DNA of 64,000 bases from Runella limosa DSM 17973 (GTDB lineage: Bacteria; Bacteroidota; Bacteroidia; Cytophagales; Spirosomataceae). A program made the position numbers and the translations under genes. The stretch lies in assembly GCF_000482465.1 (NCBI RefSeq), contig NZ_KI519428.1, forward strand, positions 62,001 through 126,000. The letters run 5' to 3'. Positions 26,465 to 35,190 of this stretch are shown here, piece by piece. Position 1 is the stretch's first letter. Each line of letters begins with the position of its first letter. The notes under the pieces are model-generated. The model saw only the letters and a list, made by a program, of their open reading frames with translations, did not search any database and had not been told where the DNA came from.

Positions 26465-27541
26465 TCATTTAAAAACAGTTTGAATGGCTTCTCCTACTGA
26501 ATGTTCACACGTAAAATGTAGCCCAAGTGCTTTGGCGAGCGTTTGAGCGATTTGGTTTTGAAATAACACCTCCGTGTGTTTTACTTCTCCCTTCGCAGGG
26601 GTATCGGGGCCAAGTGCTCCCATCCAAATTTGAAAACAATCGGGCGTTTTGGTGCCGTGGTCTTTCCAACGCGCTTTAGGCGTATGTCCGCGTCCGTGAT
26701 CGGTGGTCAGTAAAATGGTGGTTTTTCCTTTGTACTCAGGTTGTGATTGGAGGTAGCTCCACAAATCTGCGATGAATTTATCGACCATATTGGCCGTTAA
26801 CAAATACTGGTCGTACTTTCCCGTGTGGGCAAAGTCATCGGTTTCGTCAAACGAAAGAAAAAATACCTTAGGCTTATTTTTTTGAATGTACTCTTTGGCC
26901 ATGTAGTAGGTAATAAAATCTTGGCGAGTTTCGCCCCAAGGACTTGGCAATTTGTCTTGAATGTCATTCAGCAATTGTTCGCGAGGGTTGGGGTTCGCTA
27001 CGGGTTCGTGCCCCGCATTGACGGGAATGCCCGTGCGTTTTTCGTTCACAATGTGAGGCACCACATCCCAAGTAGCATAGCTGGCTACCTTGCCTTTGTA
27101 CTTGGGTTGGTTATTGATGAATTCAAATACGGTGGTATTGGGATTGTCAATTTTATCGTTTGAGTTGATACGCTCGTCGGCAAAGCCACTCAAAATCTCA
27201 TTGTAGCCAGGGTAGCTAAACCAGTAGGTGTTTGAGACGTTCATGCGGCTGCCATTCCAGCGATTTCCGTAGAGTTGGCCTTGTTTAGCAATGGTATTCC
27301 AGAAAAAAGGAAACAGTTTTTGACGTCGCTCTTCGGGTGTATTGGCCCAAAATTGCTTGATGAGCTTGGCGGTGTCGCTGGTGTAAGTTGGGTCAAAAAG
27401 CAGGGAAGAATCGGCACCTCCAAACATTTCTTGCCACCGAAGGCCGTCGGTGGTAATCAGAATGACGTTTTCGGTTTGGCGCTGGGCGATGCTTTTTGGT
27501 ACAATAGAAATCAACAGTAACAAGGCAAGAGTAAACTTCAT
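26465..27541 (-). CDS. Secreted alkaline-phosphatase-superfamily enzyme
   Basis: 358 residues with signal peptide MKFTLALLLLISIVPKSIAQ, so it acts in the periplasm or outside. Metal-site motifs of the alkaline phosphatase/nucleotide-pyrophosphatase clan are visible: ILITTDGLRW (about 27-36), a candidate nucleophile Ser in FSYPGYNE, DETDDFAHTGKYD, TTDHGRGH and a late KDHGTK His. Family members hydrolyse phosphomonoesters, phosphodiesters or, in the case of phosphonoacetate hydrolase, a C-P bond. It is co-directional with the PhnZ-like gene (90-bp spacer) and divergent from the PhnX-like gene across 141 bp. A natural role is releasing phosphonate or phosphate from esters outside the cell, but this is inferred from context. 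Confidence 0.8.
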   Translation of the reverse strand: MKFTLALLLLISIVPKSIAQRQTENVILITTDGLRWQEMFGGADSSLLFDPTYTSDTAKLIKQFWANTPEERRQKLFPFFWNTIAKQGQLYGNRWNGSRMNVSNTYWFSYPGYNEILSGFADERINSNDKIDNPNTTVFEFINNQPKYKGKVASYATWDVVPHIVNEKRTGIPVNAGHEPVANPNPREQLLNDIQDKLPSPWGETRQDFITYYMAKEYIQKNKPKVFFLSFDETDDFAHTGKYDQYLLTANMVDKFIADLWSYLQSQPEYKGKTTILLTTDHGRGHTPKARWKDHGTKTPDCFQIWMGALGPDTPAKGEVKHTEVLFQNQIAQTLAKALGLHFTCEHSVGEAIQTVFK

Positions 27542-27624
27542 GGGATAAAAGGGTTTAGAGTATTTAGTAAAACTAATAAAAAGTTAATAAATAATGAAAT
27601 TAATTAACTCGAATTTATTTGAAA

Positions 27625-27659
27625 TTTGTGTAATTTTGTTTAGTAATTATATACATTTG
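27625..27659 (+). promoter_or_regulatory. Promoter of the PhnX-like/FAD gene pair
   Basis: TTTG at 27625-27628 and TACATTTG at 27652-27659 are separated by 23 bp, at the upper end of the Bacteroidota -33/-7 spacing. Predicted start is about 17 bp before the ATG at 27683. The surrounding 100 bp is very AT-rich. Confidence 0.5.
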
Positions 27660-27682
27660 ACCCACTTAAAGCTGAAAAAGTA

Positions 27683-28369
27683 ATGATGGAAGCAAATCAA
27701 ATAGAATTAGTCATTTTTGACATGGCTGGAACGACCATAGACGAGCAGAATGCCGTATATAAGGCCATTCATCAAGCGCTTAATGAAGCGGGTTATCACT
27801 GCTCTTTAGAATTAGTATTGGAAATTGCGGCAGGTAAAGAAAAATTCCAAGCCATAAAAGATGTGATTACGCATCTAAATAGGCATGTTCCATCCGATAC
27901 TGCGGTGGGGGTTGTACATAAAGATTTTAAGCAAAAGTTAGATACTGTTTACGCCAGCGGTATCGCCCGCGCCATGCCCGATGCCGAGGCTGTGTTTGAG
28001 GAGTTACGTGCCAGAAATATAAAAGTAGTGCTCAATACAGGTTACTCGCGTGAAGTGGCTACTTTATTGATGCAGCAGTTGGGGTGGTCTGTTCCACAAA
28101 CAGTTGATGCCCTGGTGACAGCCTCTGATGTGACCCAAGGCCGCCCGCATCCCGACATGATTTTGGAAGCCATGCGCTTGGTAGGCGTACGAGAGCCCAA
28201 GGCAGTTGCCAAAATCGGTGATTCGGGCATTGACCTTGAAGAAGGCCACAATGCGGGCTGTGGGCTCGTGGCGGGCGTCCTTACTGGCGCACAAACCCGC
28301 CCTCAACTCGCTACGGCAAATCCAACCCATATTTTTGAGCATTTGACAGAATTGTTGGAGGAAATCTGA
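27683..28369 (+). CDS. Phosphonatase-like HAD hydrolase (PhnX-like)
   Basis: 228 residues. The HAD motif I is D13-M-A15-G-T-T: phosphonatases carry Ala where most HADs carry the second Asp, so this points to phosphonoacetaldehyde hydrolase-type chemistry. Motif IV is KIGDSGIDLEEG. The cap has K52 and K54 (AAGKEK) near the place where PhnX uses a Lys to form a Schiff base with its substrate. The family recurs beside FAD-dependent oxidoreductases in phosphonate clusters. Two start codons are adjacent (27683, 27686). Likely reaction: phosphonoacetaldehyde to acetaldehyde plus phosphate, inferred from motif and context. Confidence 0.88.
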   Translation: MMEANQIELVIFDMAGTTIDEQNAVYKAIHQALNEAGYHCSLELVLEIAAGKEKFQAIKDVITHLNRHVPSDTAVGVVHKDFKQKLDTVYASGIARAMPDAEAVFEELRARNIKVVLNTGYSREVATLLMQQLGWSVPQTVDALVTASDVTQGRPHPDMILEAMRLVGVREPKAVAKIGDSGIDLEEGHNAGCGLVAGVLTGAQTRPQLATANPTHIFEHLTELLEEI

Positions 28370-28434
28370 TGTATTGTATTAGTTTTGTTTTCATTTGCCT
28401 CGTCATGACGATTGGCACATATTATACTTAATTT

Positions 28435-29580
28435 ATGCAAAAATTTGATTTAATTGTGGTAGGAAGTGGCATCATGGGCACGTTTCATGCCTATCACGCA
28501 GCTCGCCAAAACAAGTCGGTCTTATTGCTTGAAAAAGATAATTTTCCCGTTGGAGCTACCGTCCGTAACTTTGGACAAGTGGTGCCTTCGGGGCTGTCGG
28601 GACGGTGGTTTAATTATGGGCAACGTAGCCTAGAACTATACCAAGCGTTGCAATCGAAGGTGGACTTGACCGTTCGTAACAATGGTTCTGTCTATGTGGC
28701 GTCTGACGACGACGAATGGCAGTTGGCCAATGAACTGTATGATTATTACCAAAAAATAGGCTACACCTGCGAATTATTAAGCCGCAAAAAGTGCCTTGAA
28801 CTCTATCCTTACTTACGACCAAGCTATCCCGTAGGTGCATTGTTTTTTCCGCAGGAGTTGAGTGTCGATTCGCCTGTATTGATGCAGCGATTGTTGGGGT
28901 ATTGTAAGGAACAAATTGGCATTACTTTTCTTAACAATGCGACGGTGGTTGATTGCCAGAGTGCCAACGGAAAAGCCACGGTACGCTTGGCCAATCGACA
29001 AGAATTTGAGGCTGAAAAAGTGCTGATTTGCAACGGTCACGAATTTAGGATGTTGTATCCCGAATTGTTTGCCAACAGCGGTTTGATTGTTAGCAAATTA
29101 CAAATGATGCAGACGATACCTTTTCCTAATTTATCAATGAAAGGAAATATCCTAACGGGCTTGACCATTCGCCGTTATGAATCCTTCCAACAAATGCCTT
29201 CGTATGCGTCAATGACTACTCCAGAGCATTATTCCGATCTTAAAAAGTGGGGGATTCACGTGTTATTTAAACAAGCCGAAGATGGTTCGGTGGTGATCGG
29301 CGACTCGCATGAGTACGCAGATGCTCAACACGTAGATGATTTGGGCTTCCATACAACCGATTATATTAATGGATTGATTATCAGTGAAGCTGAGCGAATT
29401 GTTACTTTTGAGGTGGACAAAATTCGTACGACTTGGGCAGGTTTTTATAGCCAAACCACTGAGGAAATCTATGAACGTCAAATCGACAATCACATCCAAA
29501 TTATCACAGGGATTGGGGGAAAAGGAATGACTTCAACGGGTGGATATTCCGAAGAAAATATAAAGAAATTGTTTACTTAG
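28435..29580 (+). CDS. FAD-dependent oxidoreductase of phosphonate clusters (TIGR03364-like)
   Basis: 381 residues of the DAO/glycine-oxidase fold. The N-terminus DLIVVGSGIMGTFHAYHA (5-22) holds the GxGxxG dinucleotide motif (G10, G12, G15), and LLLEKD ends the Rossmann unit. The late GIGGKGMTSTGG closes the FAD site. This family occurs next to phosphonatase-like hydrolases; characterised relatives oxidise 2-aminoethylphosphonate or its N-methyl forms to phosphonoacetaldehyde. That product is the substrate of the enzyme encoded just upstream, so the pair forms a two-step route. It is 65 bp after the PhnX-like gene and converges on the kinase gene with only 2 bp between stops. Confidence 0.85.
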   Translation: MQKFDLIVVGSGIMGTFHAYHAARQNKSVLLLEKDNFPVGATVRNFGQVVPSGLSGRWFNYGQRSLELYQALQSKVDLTVRNNGSVYVASDDDEWQLANELYDYYQKIGYTCELLSRKKCLELYPYLRPSYPVGALFFPQELSVDSPVLMQRLLGYCKEQIGITFLNNATVVDCQSANGKATVRLANRQEFEAEKVLICNGHEFRMLYPELFANSGLIVSKLQMMQTIPFPNLSMKGNILTGLTIRRYESFQQMPSYASMTTPEHYSDLKKWGIHVLFKQAEDGSVVIGDSHEYADAQHVDDLGFHTTDYINGLIISEAERIVTFEVDKIRTTWAGFYSQTTEEIYERQIDNHIQIITGIGGKGMTSTGGYSEENIKKLFT

Positions 29581-29582
29581 CT

Positions 29583-32513
29583 TCAAAGTGATGAAACATC
29601 AAGCTCCGAAGGCTTGATACCAAAGGTTTCTTTAAAGCATTTGGTAAAATAAGAAGGGCTTTCGAAACCGACTTTAAAGGCCGCATCGGCAATCGATTCC
29701 CCTTGTTTTAGTAATGTCAAGGCCCGCCGTAAGCGATGATTGCGGATTAGTTCGTTGGGTGAAAGATTTGTCAAGCTGTTTACTTTTCGTTGCAGTGTCC
29801 GCCGATTTAATTGCAAGGCATCGGCCAGTGAGTCCACGCTGAAAGTAGTGTCAGAAAGGTGATTATCAATGACTCCAAACAACCGTTCCATAAAGGCTCC
29901 TTCCAACTCAGGCGTGGGAGGGACGAGCACGGGCTTTTGGAGCAACTCTGTGTAATGTTTCTTTAATTTTTCTTGCCTAGCGAGCCAGTTTTTGACTTTC
30001 AATTGTAACTCAGCTGCGTGAAAAGGCTTAACAATATAATCGTCGGCTCCTCCTTCAAAACCTGTTAATCGACTTTCAATCGCTGTTTTAGCCGTCAGCA
30101 AAACGACGGGAATGTGGCTAGTTTGGGCGCCTTTTTTGAGGTGCTGACAAAGGCTGATTCCGTCCATATTAGGCATCATCCAGTCAGAAATAATCAAATC
30201 AGGAATGGCTTCCATTGCTTTTTCTAACCCCTCTTGCCCATCTACGGCCGTAAGTACTTGACATTGATTGTCAAACAAACTGGCAATGTATGTCCGCAAA
30301 TCTGGATTGTCTTCTACGATAAGCACGACCGAAGTGGGGGTAGTAATTTCGTTTACCAAAACAGAAGTAGCTGTTTCGACCAAATCGGGAACGATTTCGG
30401 GCTGCTTTTCCAAAATGTTTTCGGTTTCAACGATTCCCCATGCGTGTGCGTCGATGGGAAAACGTAAGAGAAAAGTTGTGCCCGAGGTGAGCCTACTTTC
30501 CACCGTAATTTCTCCTTTTAGTACTCCTACAAGTTCTTTGACCAAAGACAAGCCAATGCCCGAACCTTCGTACATCCGTCGCGATGAGGAATCGACTTGG
30601 TAAAAGCGATCGAAGATGGTGCTCAACTTTTCGGGAGGAATGCCAATGCCTGAATCCGACAGTGTGATAGAAAGTAGTTTGTCGCTAATATCCCAGTGAT
30701 ACTGTACTTTTCCACCTTGAGGTGTGAATTTCAGGGCATTACTTAGTAAATTGGTAATGATTTTACTGAGTTTGTCGGTGTCGATGTACCCAAATGGCAT
30801 TTCCAAAACTTTTTTGGAAACACTTAATTCAATGCCTCGTTCGTCGGCCAATGCTTCAAAAGGCTCGGCTTGGCGGCGAAGAAAAAGTACCAAGTTTTCT
30901 TTGGTTAATGAAGGCTGTAAGGCACCTGCATCGATTTTTGATAAATCAAGGAGCTGGTTAATTAAGGCCAACAACCGAGAGGCATTGGCATGAATCATAC
31001 CTAAAAGAGGTTGTTTGGGTTGTTGCTTCAAAAGGGTTTCGAGCGGACTGATAATGAGGGTCAGTGGGGTGCGAAATTCGTGGGTGATGTTAGAAAAAAA
31101 GCGGGTTTTCGCTTCGTCGAGTTGGCGAAGTTCTTGGCTCTGGCGCTCAATGATTTCATGTTGCCGCGCCAATTGCTGAAGTTGTTTTCGGTTGCGCCAA
31201 AAAGAAAACGTTGCTAAAAAGAAAAGAAGGGTTACCAAACCCACAATTCCCCACAAAAACCATTGTTGACGCTTTTCTTGTTCTAGTTGTAAAGCCGTTT
31301 CGCGGGTGCGGAATTGGGTCTCCCATTGCGTCATGGTTTGGTTATTGCGTCGTAAATACACCCTTTCTTTTTCTTCCAACGCTTTTTTATAGTAATCATT
31401 GGCTCCCTGAAAATCGCCTAATGCTTTGGCTACTTGTGCTCGGTTTTCGTAGAAATAATCTTTTTCCCATTCGGGTGAATCGTATCGTTGGGCCGAATCT
31501 AAGTACATTGAGGCCAATTTGAAATTTTTTAAGTTGATGTATTGGTCAGAAATATACTGAAACGTAGCTCGGGTGTCGGTAGGCCGTTGAAGATGGCGCG
31601 AAAGAAGCACGATATGTTTAAACAAAGCAATGACTTTTTCGTTTTCTCCCGATAAATAGCTTAAAAACGCAACTACCGTATTGGTAAAACGATACCGTCC
31701 AAAAAGGGTAGTTTGGTTAGGAAAAGTAGCTAAAGCCAGCTCTAGGTTTTCGAGGGAACGTTCAATGTCCATCGAATTGTCCATAAAATAGGTATAAACA
31801 AGATTTTCATAGGTATCACTAATCAGCGAAGAGTCGTTGAGGGATTGAGCGATTTCGAGGGCTTCTTTAAAAATAGGCAAATACTTATCGGGTTCTTGGC
31901 GGTAAATATCTCTGGAGGTATTGCCAATTTCATTCAATAGTGCGGCAGATAATCGTTTATCCTTGGTAGCACGAGCGGATTGTAAGGCTTCGTTGGCTGT
32001 TTGCAAGGCTTTTTCAAATTGAATTTGGCGTCGAAACTGAGCGGTTTTGAATAATTTTAGTGTGCCTATTAAAGGAGAATGGGCAGGAAGAGAATGTTCT
32101 AAAAGTACCAAACATTTCGACGCAGAATCTTGCTGTTGGGTAATCTGTAAGAATTTGGTAAGTGAAACCAACCAAAGAGGATACGAAGCGGAATTGTTGG
32201 CTGGACGGGCGGTTGTGAGTATTTCTCCCGCGCATTTTATTCTCCCATTTTTGTACAGACTTTCAAAGGCAGAGTGATTCAGTACGTAATCAAGTGCTTT
32301 TGAATGGCTTAAATGGGAGGGAGGGCATGAGGGTATAGCAAGGTGAGCTGTTAAGATTTTCTTTTGGAAAAGAACATATAGTTCATCAACCCGCTTTTTT
32401 TGAATGGAGGTAGGCGACTGTTGTCCATAAACAATGCAAAATAAAAAGGGGATAATCGCTTGCAAAAAAAGCGAAAGAAAGTAGCTGCGAATGAATCTTG
32501 AACCAAACGACAT
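29583..32513 (-). CDS. Hybrid histidine kinase/response regulator with TPR sensor and AraC output
   Basis: 976 residues combining a whole two-component pathway. A signal peptide (1-30, ending VYGQ) is followed by a periplasmic TPR-like helical sensor (about 60-400). One membrane segment lies near 422-445 (FLWGIVGLVTLLFFLATFSFW). Then come HisKA with phospho-acceptor His in SNITHEFRTPL (~478), HATPase with NALKFTPQGG, DSGIGIPPE and GSGIGLSLVKE, a receiver domain with Asp in IISDWMMPNMDG (~776), and an AraC-type helix-turn-helix (~865-976, KVGFESPSYFTKCFKETFGIKP). Such proteins bind DNA while membrane-tethered. TPR instead of the SusR-like beta-propeller sensor suggests a protein or peptide signal. 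Its target genes are unknown. Confidence 0.95.
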   Translation of the reverse strand: MSFGSRFIRSYFLSLFLQAIIPFLFCIVYGQQSPTSIQKKRVDELYVLFQKKILTAHLAIPSCPPSHLSHSKALDYVLNHSAFESLYKNGRIKCAGEILTTARPANNSASYPLWLVSLTKFLQITQQQDSASKCLVLLEHSLPAHSPLIGTLKLFKTAQFRRQIQFEKALQTANEALQSARATKDKRLSAALLNEIGNTSRDIYRQEPDKYLPIFKEALEIAQSLNDSSLISDTYENLVYTYFMDNSMDIERSLENLELALATFPNQTTLFGRYRFTNTVVAFLSYLSGENEKVIALFKHIVLLSRHLQRPTDTRATFQYISDQYINLKNFKLASMYLDSAQRYDSPEWEKDYFYENRAQVAKALGDFQGANDYYKKALEEKERVYLRRNNQTMTQWETQFRTRETALQLEQEKRQQWFLWGIVGLVTLLFFLATFSFWRNRKQLQQLARQHEIIERQSQELRQLDEAKTRFFSNITHEFRTPLTLIISPLETLLKQQPKQPLLGMIHANASRLLALINQLLDLSKIDAGALQPSLTKENLVLFLRRQAEPFEALADERGIELSVSKKVLEMPFGYIDTDKLSKIITNLLSNALKFTPQGGKVQYHWDISDKLLSITLSDSGIGIPPEKLSTIFDRFYQVDSSSRRMYEGSGIGLSLVKELVGVLKGEITVESRLTSGTTFLLRFPIDAHAWGIVETENILEKQPEIVPDLVETATSVLVNEITTPTSVVLIVEDNPDLRTYIASLFDNQCQVLTAVDGQEGLEKAMEAIPDLIISDWMMPNMDGISLCQHLKKGAQTSHIPVVLLTAKTAIESRLTGFEGGADDYIVKPFHAAELQLKVKNWLARQEKLKKHYTELLQKPVLVPPTPELEGAFMERLFGVIDNHLSDTTFSVDSLADALQLNRRTLQRKVNSLTNLSPNELIRNHRLRRALTLLKQGESIADAAFKVGFESPSYFTKCFKETFGIKPSELDVSSL

Positions 32514-32620
32514 TCCTTTAAAATATACTCAATTGTAGGGTAAGGGAACGCTAAAATAGGAAAACGTACTAAAAAAAACGAAAAAGTACCAATAAGTTAA
32601 TAAATGGTGTACGAAAGCAA

Positions 32621-34438
32621 TCAACGAAGTAAATTTACAAAACCTCGATAGACTTGTCCTTTGGGTTCGGTCAAGATGTGATAAGTATAAACTCCTATTG
32701 GAAGGGGATTGCCATTCCAGTTCCCATCAAAGGAGGCCAATGAAACTTGGTGACGGTGATAAATAAGTTCTCCCCAGCGATTATATACACTGATTTGAGC
32801 GTCGGGATAGTCTTCCAAGCCCTTAATTTCCCACGTATCATTGACGCCGTCTTTGTTGGGACTGAACACATCGGGGATGTAAAGTGGGGTAAAAACGGTA
32901 ATGTAAATGCTATCAGTGGCAACGCACCGAGAAGGGCCAATGGCTTTGACAACGTACTTTGTCGATTTCGAGGGGGACATTGTTGGAGTAGGACTTGCGA
33001 TGTCACTAACGCCCGTGTTAGGAGACCATTCGTAACGATAATCGGCCCCTAGGTCAGCATTTAAGGCGATACTACTACCTTTGATAAGGCCTTTGTCGGC
33101 TCCTAAATCGAGTTGAGGAGGAGGGGAAACGGTCACATCTTGGCGGCTTTCTCCATTCATACATGCTACACTTCCTTTGACGGAGTAACTAACGGTATGT
33201 TGTCCTAAACCCGCCAATTGAGGGTCAAATACATCTCCCATTACCCCTTTTCCCGAAAAACTTCCTCCCGTTGGGGTTCCTGTTAGACGAAATGGAGCCG
33301 AGGTCGTTCCACAAAAATTAGGGATGGGAGTTAGGGTAGTTTCTATTTTTGTAACTAATTCAATATCAATGGATTTTGAGGTGGTAAAGCAACGGTTAGT
33401 ATCTTTGACTGTGACGGTGTAACTTCCCGCTTGGGTCACCGTGAAGTCATTTTTGACACCACTTTGAGCGATTTTCCCTTCTTTTTTCCACTCAAAAGTT
33501 TTTAAGTCTTTTCCTTGGGCTTTTAGTACTAGGGTTCCCCCTGGACAAATCTGGTTGCCTGGAGAGGTAATTGATACCACTGGGTCGTCGTATTGTACTA
33601 CCGAAATTTGGTTTGACTCCATGGTGCATCCGTTGGGAGACGTGATTTTGACGGTGTATGTACCAGTTTGCGCGACCGAAATGGAATCTTTGATACCGCT
33701 GATTTCTTGACCATCGCGTAGCCAACGGTACAGGTAGGTGCGTCCTTGGGTGGCTTTGAGGGTTACTTTTTCACCTTTACAAAACCCAGCGCGAGATGTG
33801 CTCAAGTCAGCCTTGGGAGGCGTATAGGTGATGGCCGTTAAGGCTCCAGACACGTTAGCGCAATCGAAACCGTCAACGACTTTGAGGGAATAAACCCCCG
33901 TCTCAATGGCATCAAAAACGTTGCTAGTTGCACTAGGAATGGGCTGATTTTCAAAATACCACTGATATTTTAAGGTACCGTTTCCGCTTGAATTACTTGT
34001 TAATTTTATCGTGCCTTCCTTGCAGGGAACACCAATCGGGTTACCTGCCGAAATGCTGACCAACGGTTTGGAATTGGTTGTTATGACTAAAGGGGTGGAA
34101 ACAATGGGAAGGGAGCAAAGCGGAGAACGAACAATACAATGGTAAGTGCCTGACTGGTTGCCACGAACTACCAAAACAGAATCAGTAACATTTGGTATAT
34201 CTGTTCCACCTTTTTGCCACGTAAATGTACTGCCTTGAGGGTAGTTTCGCAGATTGAGTTGAACCAAACTATCTTGACAAACAGTCGTAGAACTGACAAT
34301 GGAAGGGCGCTTTACTTTTGATACAAAAAGAGTGGGTGGGGTAGTGCAATCGGCAAAGCGAGTGGGTTTATGGGCATGAAGTAGCCCTGATGCCATGCAC
34401 CACAACGTGAAACATACTAAAAGAAGCCGACCACGCAT
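32621..34438 (-). CDS. Secreted Ig-like repeat protein with T9SS type B (gliding-motility-associated) C-terminal domain
   Basis: 605 residues when started at ATG 34438, which gives the signal peptide MRGRLLLVCFTLWCMASGLLHA; the frame extends 9 codons further up. About 45-450 consists of Ig/PKD-like modules, each with a pair of Cys and motifs such as YTVKITSPNGC and GSYTVTVKDTNRC. The last ~95 residues (PDVFSPNKDGVNDTWEIKG ... YNRWGELIYH ... IGVYTYHI) are the CHU_C/type B sorting domain used for T9SS export and surface attachment together with a SprF/PorP-type partner. No such partner is adjacent. The mobile repeat copy 2 lies 61 bp upstream. Confidence 0.9.
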   Translation of the reverse strand: MRGRLLLVCFTLWCMASGLLHAHKPTRFADCTTPPTLFVSKVKRPSIVSSTTVCQDSLVQLNLRNYPQGSTFTWQKGGTDIPNVTDSVLVVRGNQSGTYHCIVRSPLCSLPIVSTPLVITTNSKPLVSISAGNPIGVPCKEGTIKLTSNSSGNGTLKYQWYFENQPIPSATSNVFDAIETGVYSLKVVDGFDCANVSGALTAITYTPPKADLSTSRAGFCKGEKVTLKATQGRTYLYRWLRDGQEISGIKDSISVAQTGTYTVKITSPNGCTMESNQISVVQYDDPVVSITSPGNQICPGGTLVLKAQGKDLKTFEWKKEGKIAQSGVKNDFTVTQAGSYTVTVKDTNRCFTTSKSIDIELVTKIETTLTPIPNFCGTTSAPFRLTGTPTGGSFSGKGVMGDVFDPQLAGLGQHTVSYSVKGSVACMNGESRQDVTVSPPPQLDLGADKGLIKGSSIALNADLGADYRYEWSPNTGVSDIASPTPTMSPSKSTKYVVKAIGPSRCVATDSIYITVFTPLYIPDVFSPNKDGVNDTWEIKGLEDYPDAQISVYNRWGELIYHRHQVSLASFDGNWNGNPLPIGVYTYHILTEPKGQVYRGFVNLLR

Positions 34439-34489
34439 TGAGGTAGAAAGAGTTGCTTTACCCAAAATACAGGAAGATTGGAAATATAC

Positions 34490-34736
34490 TTATCGGTACA
34501 GGTTAAACGCATTAAAAAAAGTAGCCTCAGGGAGGCTAAATCTTAGTAGAAAAAAAGGGGTAAAGGCCATCCAAAAGCCCCATCGGGGTGACATCTTTCA
34601 CCGAACGTCGGCCGCTCAGATGGGGCTTTGTGGGGGATTTGATTCATTTTTCTACGAAGATTTAGCTCCTCTGGAGCAATGAATAGCCATTCTATATTTT
34701 AATGCGTTCAACCTGTTATCGGTACAGGTTAAACGC
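34490..34736. repeat. 21-bp direct repeats flanking mobile repeat copy 2
   Basis: The same 21 bases occur at 34490-34510 and 34716-34736, 226 bp apart. The first 9 (TTATCGGTA) look like a target-site duplication; the other 12 (CAGGTTAAACGC) equal the terminal repeat of the element itself. The right copy's last 8 bases carry the dtd stop codon. Confidence 0.8.
34499..34715. mobile_element. Palindromic MITE/REPIN-like repeat, copy 2
   Basis: A 217-bp relative of the element at 3106-3335, same orientation. The terminal inverted repeats match at 18 of 19 positions. It keeps the left hairpin GCCTC-agg-GAGGC with its TAAATCTTAGTAG tail, the right hairpin GCTCC-aga-GGAGC with its tail, and a partly decayed central palindrome (about 34587-34625) that has lost the GCGGCC portion of one arm. 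It encodes no protein. It lies between dtd and the type B T9SS protein gene, in the latter's 5' region. Confidence 0.8.
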
Positions 34737-35181
34737 GGTTCTTGGAGTCAATCAGAATGGTCACGGGGCCGTCGTTGAGGAGTGCTACTTTCATATCAGC
34801 GCCAAATTCTCCCGTTTGAATGGGTTGGCCTAATTCCAGTGAAAGTTGCTCAATCATTTTTTCGTACAAAGGTATAGCTACATCGGGGCGAGCTGCGTCA
34901 ATGAATGAAGGACGATTCCCTTTTTTGGTGCTGGCGTGAAGGGTAAACTGGCTGATAAGTAGAATGTTACCGCCAACGGTTTTGATGTCAAGGTTCATCT
35001 TTCCCTCTTCATCACCGAAAATTCGCATTCCTACAATTTTTTTTGACAACCAATCAATGTCTTCTTGGGTATCGGAATGGGTAATTCCCAATAAAATCAT
35101 AAAACCCAAGCCAATTTGGCCTTTCACTTGCCCCTCAATGGTGACAGATGCTTCAGTAACACGTTGGATAACAGCAATCAT
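34729..35181 (-). CDS. dtd: D-aminoacyl-tRNA deacylase
   Basis: 150 residues, the normal DTD length. Both active-site motifs are present: SQFTLHASTKKGNRPSF (about 78-94) and NDGPVTI near 137. The enzyme removes D-amino acids (and Gly from mischarged tRNA-Ala) from tRNAs through backbone-only chirality rejection. The stop codon lies inside a sequence equal to the terminal repeat of the adjacent mobile element, yet the C-terminus (VTILIDSKNRV) is normal. Its start is preceded at 9 bp by the first hairpin of a 61-bp tandem array, which may affect translation. Confidence 0.96.
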   Translation of the reverse strand: MIAVIQRVTEASVTIEGQVKGQIGLGFMILLGITHSDTQEDIDWLSKKIVGMRIFGDEEGKMNLDIKTVGGNILLISQFTLHASTKKGNRPSFIDAARPDVAIPLYEKMIEQLSLELGQPIQTGEFGADMKVALLNDGPVTILIDSKNRV

Positions 35182-35190
35182 AGAAAAAGT

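Noticed and set aside
29583-32513. SusR-type regulator of a polysaccharide-utilisation locus
   Set aside because: The sensor part looks like TPR helices, not the two-propeller periplasmic sensor, and no SusC/SusD pair is in the window.
34395-34682. 95-codon plus-strand frame over mobile repeat copy 2
   Set aside because: It is made almost wholly of the repeat and of the antisense of a signal peptide; no real product is expected.
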